Shown here piece by piece: positions 10,531 through 19,411 of a DNA stretch of 64,000 nt (position 1 is its first letter; each line of letters begins with the position of its first letter). The stretch is from Zanthoxylum bungeanum. Taxonomy: Eukaryota; Streptophyta; Magnoliopsida; Sapindales; Rutaceae. A model generated the notes under the pieces. That model did not search any database and was not told where the DNA came from. It was given only the letters and a program-made list of their open reading frames with translations. The DNA is taken from NCBI GenBank assembly GCA_019454045.1, contig SKCR01032772.1, positions 1,594,154 through 1,658,153 on the forward strand, written 5' to 3'. The position numbers were made by a program, and so were the translations under genes.

Positions 10531-12009
10531 TCATGCCCCATTGCCCTGTGAGCTAGCAGACCCGTCCACGGAAATTTCCCATTTGTTTTCCTCCGTAGTC
10601 AATATTTTGGGTTCCGCGAGTTCCGCAAGAAAATCTACCAAGGCCTGCCCTTTTATTGCTATCATTGGGAGGTAGGAAATGTCGTGCTCGCTTAGCTCCA
10701 CCGACCATTTAATTAGCCTTCCCGAGGTTTCTGGTTTTTGCAAGATCTGCCGCATGGGGTAATTGGTGTAAACTCCGATAGGGTGGGCCTGGAAGTAGGG
10801 TCGTAATTTTCGTGCTGCAGTGATCAATGATAGAGCGACTAGTTCATGCACGGGATATCGGGTCTCTGCATCCAATAGAGCTTTGCTGACATAGTATACT
10901 GGTCTCTGGATCTGGTCGGCCTCTTGCACCAGTACCGAACTCACTGCGTGTTTTGAGATAGCCAAGTACAAGTATAATGTCTCTCCTAGGAGAGGTTTAG
11001 CCAGGAGTGGGGGCTGTGCTAGATATTGTTTTAGCTGCTGGAAGGCCTCCTCGCATTCCGGCGCCCAGTCGATCCCCTTTTGGGCCTTCTTGATGACTTT
11101 GAAGAAGGGGTGACATTTTTCGGTCGCCCGAGAGACGAATCGGTTGAGCGTGGCGACCCTGCCTGTTAGACCTTGCACCTCTTTAATTGTTCTGGGGGAT
11201 TTTAAATCCAGCACGGCTTGTATCTTCTGGGGGTTGGCTTCTATGCCTCGGGAACTCACCATGTAGCCTAGAAATTTTCCTGAGGCTACTCCGAATGCAC
11301 ACTTCTCTGGATTGAGTTTTAAATTGTGTTTTCTCAGCAATTTGAAGGTTTTCTTTAGGTCAGTTACGTGACCTCTTGGTTCTATGGACATTGTTATCAT
11401 GTCGTCCACATATACCAACATTGAAGTGCCGATGAGTGGTTTGAAAATTTTAATTACTAACCTTTGAAAAGTTGCCCCTGCGTTCTTCAGTCCGAAGGGC
11501 ATTACTTTGTAGCAGTACAGTCCTTGATCGATGATAAAGGTAGTTTTCTCCTCGTCTGCAGGATGCATCCTGACCTGATTGTACCCTAAGAAGGCATCCA
11601 TGAAGCTTAGTAGTCCTTGGCAGGCTGTCGCGTCTACCAGTTGATCCACATTCGGTAGAGGAAAGCTGTCTTTTGGACATGCTTTATTAAAGTCGGTGAA
11701 ATCTACGCACATCCTCCATTTTCCATTGGATTTCTGCACCAATACTACGTTTGACACCCACTCGGGGTACTTTACTTCTCTGATGAAGCCGGCTTTTAAC
11801 AATTTTTCCACTTCGGATGCCACCGCTCTGCACCGTTCTTGATTAAAGATTCTTCTCTTCTGTTTGACCGGTTTGTGTGACGGGTTTACTGCCAAGCGGT
11901 GGCTGATAAACTTTGGGTCAATCCCGGGCATGTCATTGTGTCCCCACGCGAAGATGTCGGGGTACTCCCGTAGACATTCTAACAGGCCATTTTTTAGGGT
12001 TTCGTCCAA
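10531..12009 (-). CDS. Tat reverse transcriptase and first RNase H
   Basis: Open frame of about 490 codons. RT motifs are in order: KWRMCVDFTDFN, PLPNVDQLVD, FMDAFLGYNQV, KTTFIID, MPFGLKNAGATFQ, and the catalytic LVYVDDM, then FLGYMVS. A conventional Gypsy RNase H follows (LYLYLAISKHAVSSVLV...RYPVHELVALSLI, YTNYPMRQIL), then a tether-like stretch into the second RNase H. It copies element RNA into DNA in cytoplasmic particles. It is joined upstream to the protease part by a one-base frame change near 12014 in a run of G and ends at the premature TGA at 10531-10533, so it is one segment of a broken polyprotein. Confidence 0.92.
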   Translation of the reverse strand: MDETLKNGLLECLREYPDIFAWGHNDMPGIDPKFISHRLAVNPSHKPVKQKRRIFNQERCRAVASEVEKLLKAGFIREVKYPEWVSNVVLVQKSNGKWRMCVDFTDFNKACPKDSFPLPNVDQLVDATACQGLLSFMDAFLGYNQVRMHPADEEKTTFIIDQGLYCYKVMPFGLKNAGATFQRLVIKIFKPLIGTSMLVYVDDMITMSIEPRGHVTDLKKTFKLLRKHNLKLNPEKCAFGVASGKFLGYMVSSRGIEANPQKIQAVLDLKSPRTIKEVQGLTGRVATLNRFVSRATEKCHPFFKVIKKAQKGIDWAPECEEAFQQLKQYLAQPPLLAKPLLGETLYLYLAISKHAVSSVLVQEADQIQRPVYYVSKALLDAETRYPVHELVALSLITAARKLRPYFQAHPIGVYTNYPMRQILQKPETSGRLIKWSVELSEHDISYLPMIAIKGQALVDFLAELAEPKILTTEENKWEISVDGSASSQGNGA

Positions 12010-12706
12010 GTTCCCCCTATCTTTATGCTTTTTTTCGGTCTAAACAGTCTTATTTCTTCTAACTCTTCAGCTGTTCCTAGCCGGGCAACTTTATCCGGGC
12101 GAGGACCCGGGTCCTTCCTTGGGTTTTCCTCGTCTTCCCCCCTCTGCCTCTTCCTGGTGCTTTCTTCGATGCAGAGTGTTTCTCGTGAGAGAGTGGCGAA
12201 ACAACTACGAGCTATCTTCTGACTTCCGCATATGATTCTGATCCCTTCCCGGGTAGGGAATTTCAGTTTTAAGTAATAACAGGACATCGCAGCCTTTGTT
12301 TTCATCATAAAAGGTCGGCCGATAATGACTTGGTAACTGCTCAAGCAGTCCACCACAGTGAAGTTTACCATAACTGTCCGGGTCCTGGGGTGAGTTCCGA
12401 TGGTTGTTGCCAGTTGTATTCTCCCCAGCGGGATGACCGTTGAGCCTCCAAAACCGTACAGGGGGTGCCGTCATTAGTTAGGGTTACGTACTCCACTCTC
12501 AGGCTTTCTAAAGCTTCTTTGGAGATTATGTCTACCGCGCTTCCGGGATCTACCAGGATTCTATCTACCTCTGTGCCGCTGATTGTAGCTTTGATTATTA
12601 GCGCATCGTCATGGGGGAAACTCACCCCTTGAGCATCCTCGTCGGTGAACATTATGGGTACCGACCGACTCACTCGTGGTACTGAGGACCTTTCCGTTTC
12701 CAGCAC
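11994..12706 (-). pseudogene. Tat aspartic protease region (frameshifted)
   Basis: The first part (12706-~12460) contains ILVDPGSAVDII, the retropepsin-like active-site block in its Tat form (D-P-G-S). The reading continues in another frame (12371-11994), where PRTRTVMVNFTVVD and YQVIIGRPF give the usual second half. The frame change maps to a C run near 12455-12460, and a second shift near 12014 leads into RT. The protease would cleave the gag-pol precursor. Confidence 0.8.
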
Positions 12707-12772
12707 TTCTGTCCCCTGTATTTGGCTATAGCTTTTTCTTGACCGGTTAGAGTCTCCGGTCAGTGTTTTCCC

Positions 12773-14306
12773 TCATGTGATGATGTTCACATGCCGGTTT
12801 CGTGCCCTCTGTCTGGCTGCCATGGCCTCATGGTCGATATAACTATTTAGATACCCATTTCGGGCTAGGTCCTCCATCTGTTCCCGCAGATCCTTGCATT
12901 CGTCCGTTGTGTGCCCCCTCAGATTATGATGTACGCAGTAAGATTTCTGGTTCCTTTTATCTGGGGGGAATCTCCTGAGGTCGGGTTCTATCAAGAGGCA
13001 TTTTTCCTGTATCTCCATGATGATTTGCCCCGGTGGCTTGCTCAGGGGAATATATGCTTCTTCTCGGACTACATGATTCACCTGGGTCGCGCCCCCTCTT
13101 TCCTGATCCCTTCGAGGTATTGGTTTGAATTCTTTGGGTCTCGGATTGAATTTTTTGAATTCCATGTCCGGTCGTCGGGGGGCCTCTGTTCTTGTTGTTC
13201 TTTCTCGAATGGCCGTCCCCCTTCGGGAGATCTTTTCTTCGCTTTCTAACAAGATAAATTTTCGGGCTACCTCCAGAGCGGTGGCATAATCTGGTGTGTC
13301 TTGGATTCTTAGGTGAGTCCACAGTTTTCCGACCCTTAGGGCTCCTTTTAAACTTTCCAGGGCCTCTTGGGACTCGTATCCTCCGACCTCGAGTACCATA
13401 TTATGGTACCTCTCAATGAAAATTTTTAGGGGCTCGTCATCTCCTTGCTTCATAAGCCTCAATTCTCCAATCGTCTTCTTGGGGACGCAGACCCCTTTAA
13501 AGTGTCAAACGAACGACCTTTTAAGCTGTGTGAAGCTTCCGATGCTCCCCGGGGCCAGACTTCTGTACCATAGGATGACGGGTCCACCCAAAGTTAGGGG
13601 GAACACTTTGCAGATGGCATCTCCTACCACTCCATGGACTTCCATCAACAGAACAAAGCTTTCGATGTGAGATTTCGGGCCAGAGTGGCCTTTGTAAGGT
13701 GCCATGGTCGGCATGTTGAATCGCCTTGGGAATTTTGTCGATTTTATTTCTTCCGTGAGGGGAGATTCCTCTTCACCATCCCGGGCATCCCCTGCATCAG
13801 TCTTGAGGCCTACCCCCACTTGGTCATCTCCTTTTTTAACCAAGACTTTATTTCACTGCCTGTGCCAACATGTCGTCTTCTATGCCCCTTTGTGCGTCCA
13901 CTGCCCCGGGTGCGGCGTTCCTCATGCTTTGGAATTTCCCGCACATTTTCGCTATACTCTATGTCCTCTCTTCTGGAGTCGCGGAGACTATCATATGAGG
14001 GATCTGGTGATGGTCTTCCTTCTTCTTCTTCCCATGTGTCCTCTGTTTGTGAATCTTTTTCTACAATATGGATTTTATCCCGTAGGGGCCCCTCCTTTTG
14101 GGTCTATCATCTTCACTTGTATCTATCACCCTTTTCCCTTCTGCTTTTTCACTTCTTCTCCAACTGGTTCCGACGTCTGGTCTCTCGTTGTTCGTTTCCT
14201 CCATTCTCTCCAGTCGATCCATCATGGATTTCATGCTTTCTTCCATCTTTTTCATCCAGTCTGTTGCTGGACTCCCCGAAGATTGATGATTTCTGCCTTC
14301 TGCCAT
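12773..14306 (-). pseudogene. Tat gag (broken)
   Basis: The ATG at 14306 starts a charged, coiled-coil-prone N-terminus (MKKMEESMKSMMDRLERMEE). The capsid domain follows near 13840-13250: AICKVFPLTLGGPVILWY, then LMKQGDDEPLKIFIERYH. A knuckle-like segment YCVHHNLRGHTTDECKDL ends the frame near 12870. Breaks: TAG at 14061-14063 with a frame change before 13843, and TGA at 13505-13507 (possibly from CGA). Gag would form the cytoplasmic particle. Confidence 0.82.
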
Positions 14307-14337
14307 TGTCTTTCTTGCGAACTGCTTTTTATTGAGT

Positions 14338-14355
14338 TCCCCACAGACGGCGCCA
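14338..14355 (-). other. Primer binding site of the Tat-type element
   Basis: Two bases inside the 5' LTR the minus strand reads TGGCGCCGTCTGTGGGGA. TGGCGCCGT..GGGGA is the class of PBS common in Tat and Athila elements and partly complementary to the 3' end of plant tRNA-Asp. The exact tRNA is inferred. Confidence 0.65.
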
Positions 14356-14357
14356 AC

Positions 14358-15111
14358 TGTTGACAGTGGATTTTGGTCTCAGGGCAATATGAGAATATCA
14401 CTCCCGAGGTAATCCTTCTTCAATAGTGAATTTGTTTGGTTATGAGGGAAATCAAAAGTAAACTTAGCAGAAGGTAGATAATGCGCCAATCAAACAAGGA
14501 GATTTTAACGTGGTTCGGCGGATTTTTATCCGACCTACGTCCACGGACACAAACAGGACTATACTTTTATTGCTGAAACTTGTATCTCTTGTGCTTTACA
14601 AGTTTAATCACAATGAGATTGATCTTGATTCTGATGCCCCTTACACATACTCTACCCTTCTATTTATAATAGTGAAGAAATCAGATTCCTTCTAGTATGA
14701 GGATTCCTAGTTGAAACAATCTCATTTTCCCACAAGGATTCCTAATCAAATCTACCTTTACTTCCTTTATTCTTCTAGGACACTGGTTTCATCAGTATTT
14801 CTTATGAAGGTAGGACTGTCTTCTTATCTGCGAGAATAGGGTGTCATCTTCCGGAGCATATTCCGCCATCTGGTCGGTCTTTATGAGATCGGTCATGATA
14901 GTCCTTTGAACTGAGAATGCTGCTGTCGATCTGATAATGCCCGGTAATCCGGTCTCAAGTGGTCGGTTATCGGATCATAAAGTTCTCGGCCACTCACTGT
15001 TTGGCTCTTGGTGGTCGGGTCGGCATTAATGATCTTGACCAAGAAGGAAATTACCCTTGTGCCTCTGTCGCGCCGCTTCAAATACCATAGTGCCTGAAAA
15101 CACCATCAACA
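14358..15111 (-). repeat. 5' LTR of the Tat-type element
   Basis: 754 bp, TG...CA, minus-strand TATA box at 14661-14668. It is followed by the target duplication gagtt at 15112-15116. As the 5' LTR of a minus-strand element, its TATA box would drive gag-pol. Confidence 0.95.
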
Positions 15112-15116
15112 GAGTT

Positions 15117-15856
15117 TAAGTTAACATAGACATAAATCATAAAGAGAAATCTATATTTTAATGAGTTTAATTACTAATAAGATAATAATTTCATATATAG
15201 TATAATGATATCAAAAGATTCATGTAGTCAACCCAAAAGTTTTATTTGATTTGGTTGGTATTCATTAAATATTAGGGTCATGTAGCCCACCTATGGGTTT
15301 TGATTGGTTTGGTTGGTATTTATTAAATATTAGGGTTATTTACATTTTATCTCTAAATTTATGGTAATAATAATATTTTATTATTAAAATAATATAAAAT
15401 CTATAATTTTATTACTTTTATGTTAATTGACTTTAATGTTAAAATGAAATCTTTGACTAACAGTTAATTAAGATTTTGACGGTAAATAATAAAATATTAT
15501 TTTATTATAATATAATATAATATTTCAAAATTTTCAACACCCATTAATTATTTTATCATAAATTTAATTGTTAAATATAATCAAACAGCCTAATAGATAG
15601 ACGATAATCGATAGAAGACCACATGACCAAGCCTAGTACAGTGTGTATATGGAATAATGAACCCCCACTTGCATCAAAACTATATAACAAATTTTGTTTT
15701 ACACAATACGAGAACGTAATGTTGGGTTACACCAAGTACAAAAACTTGCTAGAAAAAAGAAAAAGCTCCTAGTTTTTGAAAACTAAATTAGGGTTTTGCT
15801 AATTATGTCGGCCATACACATAATAACAAACGACAGCGTTCCACAATTCCCTAAAT

Positions 15857-15888
<32 letters not shown>

Positions 15889-15920
15889 CAAAATTGGAAT
15901 CGATCGAAAAAGGTTCAAGT
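15117..15920. other. AT-rich intergenic DNA with a (TA)n(GA)n microsatellite
   Basis: No gene seen. A TA tract running into GA repeats lies at about 15860-15889. The first part may belong to the hAT relic on the far side of the Tat insertion, but I cannot show this. It forms the downstream flank of the peptide gene. Confidence 0.6.
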
Positions 15921-15951
15921 GTTATATATGTGAAGTGGGCATCGGCATGTT

Positions 15952-17525
15952 TTAGGGAGCAGCCGGCATGGATTTGTTATGAATGGGGCGTCGTCTTTTG
16001 ACATGAGAATAATCCATCGTAAAATATTGTGACGTGTCTCCTTCTTCTCGCCATGTCCCTGTTGCCTTGCTTCCACCTTTCACTTGCTTCATTCCTTGTT
16101 CCTTCTTGTAAAGGCTATTTGTATTGCCTAAGCAAATCACATTTAAGTATTTAATTACAAGATAATCATATTTATATGAATATATTAGCATGTTTTAAAG
16201 AGAATTTATATATATGCCACAAGATTTTGCAAGATCATGTTTATTATTATTATTTAGGTATGTTAAGTACGGAAGTTCCGTAAGTTTGACTACTTAGTTA
16301 AGGCCTTAACTCTCATATTTATAACATAATATTTATTTTTAATATTATTACCATTTTACTAAATAGGTAGAAGAAGTATCAGGATGTAACGTTTTATTAC
16401 TATACATTTACAAATTTTTACATTTTTGCTACAAGAAATATTGTTCAATGATAGACGTATACCCAAAGACACACTGAAGAGTCCCCGATGGGTGTGGTTT
16501 GGTAGCAAAAGACTTAGGATTTGGTTGTCCAGGTCCTAAGTTCGAGTCCAAGATGCACACTTCTTGAAAGAGAGCTTGGGGGGATTTTATCTACTCTGTT
16601 TAAGCCCGGGTCGGATGGTTTGGTGACGGAGTTTCCAACGTTTAAAAAAAAAAACACATTGAAGACATAAATTTATCTTGGAAAAATAAATTTTGAATTA
16701 AAATAAATAAAAATCAAATTATTGCCTTCGACGTGTGTCTTTAGGTGTATGTCTATCATTGTTCAAATAATAAATAAGTATAAAAAGTGGGTACAAGAAA
16801 TATTATGGCGTAATATTTTACTATTGTAATAAAATATTATGTTTTGTAAAATGCAAAAGTTTATAAAGATCTAATAGTAAAATATTAGACACTAATATTT
16901 CTTATATTATAATAACCCTAAATTTAATTTCACAGTGGAACTAACGGAGCCTAAAATTATGAAGAAAACCTCAAGAACAAGGTACAATTTAATACTTATG
17001 CATGGCCTCAGGAACCTTCTGTATGTAATGTATTAACTGTCATTTATAACTAATAATTAACAAGTTAATAAATCGAGAGTAGTTACCAGCTGGAACATCC
17101 TCCTTAGGGTTATTTTGTGACATTTTGTCTTGAGCTGCATCTCCTATTAATTTATCCTGTTTTCAAAAACATACTAATGATTCAGTTAATTAAGAGAAAA
17201 GGTTTCAACCTGGTAAGAAAATGTATTTTAGAAGGGACTTAATGTTGTTATTAATTACTTCAGGAGTGAGTAGTCTGAGCTTCCTTGGCAGATCAGAAAG
17301 CTGAACTCCATTGTAAGCTGCTCATAATAATGGAAACTCATCATGCATTAAGCTGATGGATAAAAAGAAATTAAAGTGAGAGAGTGCCAGAGGACGAGGC
17401 TCTTACTTACCTTGCTCATGAGATATCGATGGTTCCAGCCGAATTTGCAAAGAAGCACAAGGAGTTTGCAACAAAGAGAGGCTAATGCAAAGCATAGCAG
17501 CACTTATGACTATCATCAGCTCCAT
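15952..17525 (-). CDS. RGF/GLV/CLEL-type secreted signalling peptide precursor
   Basis: Four exons on the minus strand: 17525-17411, 17317-17259, 17156-17087, 16127-15952; 420 nt, 139 residues. All introns are GT-AG and all phases join. The N-terminus is a hydrophobic signal peptide (MELMIVISAAMLCISLSLL), cleavage likely after PCAS. The middle is variable and polar. The C-terminus carries DYSHVKRRRPIHNK (Asp 120, Tyr 121), the conserved peptide of root meristem growth factor/GOLVEN/CLE-like peptides. In that family the Tyr after Asp is sulfated by TPST and the excised ~13-residue peptide signals through LRR receptor kinases in root meristem maintenance and gravitropism. PIHN rather than PPRHN resembles GLV members with RPIHN endings. 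A TATA box is 86 bp upstream. Cleavage and modification are inferred. Confidence 0.88.
16441..16766. mobile_element. Small inverted-repeat element (MITE-like) in intron 3, split by a SINE
   Basis: Left arm ttgttcaatgatagacgta (from 16441) and the reverse complement of the right arm (ending 16766) share caatgatagac[g/a]ta[t/c]acc[c/t]aaagacacac. Without the SINE at 16481-16653 and its target duplication the unit is about 140 bp. Superfamily not determined; no clear target duplication. Confidence 0.6.
16481..16653 (+). mobile_element. SINE inside the MITE-like element
   Basis: About 173 bp, ending in an A run. A B-box-like agttcgagtcc lies at 16539-16549. It is flanked by a near-perfect 13-bp duplication, acacactgaaga (16469-16480) and acacattgaaga (16654-16666). 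The 3' half (ttaagcccgggtcggatggtttggtgacggag) resembles the SINE at 17667-17858. It lies in intron 3 of the peptide gene in antisense orientation. Confidence 0.8.
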
Positions 17526-17610
17526 TACTTTATAGTAAACCACTTTCACAGATGATGAGGAATATTTTGCATGAAAGCTTTTTATGTATTGTGGGTGTCT
17601 GAATCGGTGT

Positions 17611-17617
17611 TTATATA
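17611..17617 (-). promoter_or_regulatory. TATA box of the RGF/GLV-type peptide gene
   Basis: Minus-strand TATATAA, 86 bp upstream of the ATG at 17525, with a short leader between. The upstream SINE ends about 50 bp away. Confidence 0.65.
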
Positions 17618-17666
17618 TGTCAAGCAACAAAAGAGAATCTCCTAGAGAGAGATATATAAATACTCA

Positions 17667-17858
17667 TTTTTTTTTTTTTTTTTTTTTGAAATTGTTGGAA
17701 ATCTCACCGCCAAACCACCCCTTCCGGGTTTAACCGGAGCAGGTAAAACCCCCGACTGTCCCAGACTCTTACAAGAAACGCACTCCCTGAATTCGAACCA
17801 AGATTTCAAGGTGAAATTCTGAACCCTACACCACCAAGACACGCCCCTTAGGGACAAG
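17667..17858 (-). mobile_element. SINE just upstream of the peptide gene promoter
   Basis: Minus-strand SINE of ~192 bp with a 21-base poly(A) (T run at 17667-17687). A B-box-like ggttcgaattc lies mid-element, and the 3' part (ttaaacccgg...ggtttggcggtgagatttcc) is shared with the SINE at 16481. Imperfect target duplications agatatataaatactc (17650-17665) and agatataaagacactc (17859-17874) flank it. Same transcriptional orientation as the peptide gene. Confidence 0.78.
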
Positions 17859-17874
17859 AGATATAAAGACACTC

Positions 17875-19185
17875 GTACATAAACAAATTTGTAGAGTTCC
17901 AAAACAAGTACACTCAAAATCTTATATTTGAATTTAGATCCAATATCGGACGGAGCTGTATTAAGATTTTCATAATTTTCCGTCACACACGATTATATTT
18001 AAATTATTATCCAATAGAAAAATTAATACAAAATTTAGATCAATACTGAATTCAAATCCGTTATATTTATACTTCATTTTTTAAAGAGACTTCACACCAA
18101 TTGTGTGGTATAAATGTTTTGGTCACATACTACCAAGTAGGGCCTTGATTATCAAATATTTTAACAACAATGTCTAAAATATGCTACACATATCAACATC
18201 AACCCAACATGCTAATAACTTTTGAGATCGATCAGCAACAGCTAAATCTTTCTTTTTTGCTCATTTAGAGAAATAAAATATTTGATAATGAAACTATTAC
18301 GTAGTTAATTCTTATCAATATTCTTTCAGTGGCATTGCCATTGACATCACAAAACCCACCAATTTTTGGCTGCTAGCTTAACTTTAAGTCTTTAATATTC
18401 CTTGGAAGTTGCAATTTGTTCAAGTCTGTAAGCTAAAGAAACTATTTAAGATTGATGTAATGCGAATTTGAATTTTATACGGCAAATATTAATCTTAAAT
18501 ACGAAATTTTCCAATATACAAAAATATTCAATTTTGTTGAAGTTATGTCATTTCTCAAAAGCTATCAATTTGCTTGTTAAGTTTATTTATGGAAGAGAAA
18601 ATACATCTGTGAAAATCAAATTTTTATTTTTATTGAATCAAATTTTACATTCATTAAATTAATATTGTCACTATACCATGCTTAATGCCTCCATTTTGGA
18701 CATCAATTAAAGTTCATACATTCAAATTTTTGAAGTTTAATATGCCTTATCTAATGGCTAAAAATATATATTTTAACCTCAAAAGTTGTTTACAGATTTT
18801 TTAATAGTAACTTCAGTAGAATTTTTAAAAATTAAAATATATAGAAATACTCAAATTTCATAACCAAATTTAAAAATTTTGTCTATTAAAATAATTTTAA
18901 ATTTTTTTTTTTGTTTGTGTGTGTAAAAGCTGACATTTACTTGTAAAAATTCTATTAATAGTAGAAGCTGGAGCCACAATATACATATAATGAAACCTTG
19001 TAAATGGAATAATCAGCATCCTTAGAGACCGATGAGAAAAAGATAAAACAAATTAAGGGATACTCACTGACACACCGATGAGACCGAAATCAATACTGCA
19101 CATTACAATCCTGAAGAGGACCAAGGTGTAGTATAATCTTATATTACCATATAATATATAAGAGGTGAAAAAAACTACTACATAA
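17875..19185. other. AT-rich intergenic DNA
   Basis: I see no gene, structured RNA or intact transposon. Short reading frames (for example 18468-18662) have low-complexity AT-driven composition. The peptide gene's distal promoter may lie here. Confidence 0.6.
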
Positions 19186-19189
19186 AATT

Positions 19190-19335
19190 TTGAAGATCAT
19201 GCCTAACGTAAATGGAAGTGTTAATTTGATATCCGACTGGTCACAGGTTTGAATCCTATAAACAGTCAATGTGAAGAAAAAACAAAGGTAAGGTGGTGTA
19301 CATAAGGATCTTCCTCAGATCTTGCTTGTAGCTAA
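19190..19335 (+). mobile_element. Degenerate SINE fragment
   Basis: A B-box-like caggtttgaatcc lies near 19246-19258, followed by aacagtc and then ggtaaggtggtgtacata...atcttcctcagatcttgc. This follows the layout of a widespread plant SINE type (GGTAAGGCTGCGTACA...ACCC), seen here diverged. No target duplication recognised. Confidence 0.5.
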
Positions 19336-19411
19336 ACTTTGTGCACCGAGTATGATCTTTTTATATCTTTTAGAACTCAAACCTAATGATAGAAAGAAAA
19401 ATAGAGAGAAA

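Larger units (their letters stand above)
4014..15111 (-). mobile_element. Full-length Ty3/Gypsy retrotransposon, Tat-type
   Basis: 11,098-bp element, 5' LTR on the right. It is bounded by TG...CA, has LTRs of equal length (754 bp) and is flanked by the 5-bp target duplication gagtt (4009-4013 and 15112-15116). Minus-strand order is gag, protease, RT, RNase H, a second (archaeal-type) RNase H, integrase. A plus-strand spliced ORF and two tandem-repeat blocks fill the space between integrase and the 3' LTR. Dual RNase H plus an additional ORF is typical of the Tat/Retand/Ogre group. I counted about 24 LTR differences (~97% identity). Several stops and frameshifts show it is no longer autonomous. 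Confidence 0.93.

Noticed and set aside
13634..14363. Two >200-codon plus-strand frames
   Set aside because: Antisense to Tat gag; hydrophobic/Phe-rich composition comes from complementing Glu/Lys/Arg codons.
17642..17986. 114-codon frame upstream of the peptide gene
   Set aside because: It crosses the SINE and its poly(A) tract, giving a Lys run; not a gene.
19242..19262. tRNA gene from a B-box-like sequence
   Set aside because: No cloverleaf; the surrounding sequence fits a degenerate SINE. The same applies to the B boxes near 16540, 17790 and 25950.
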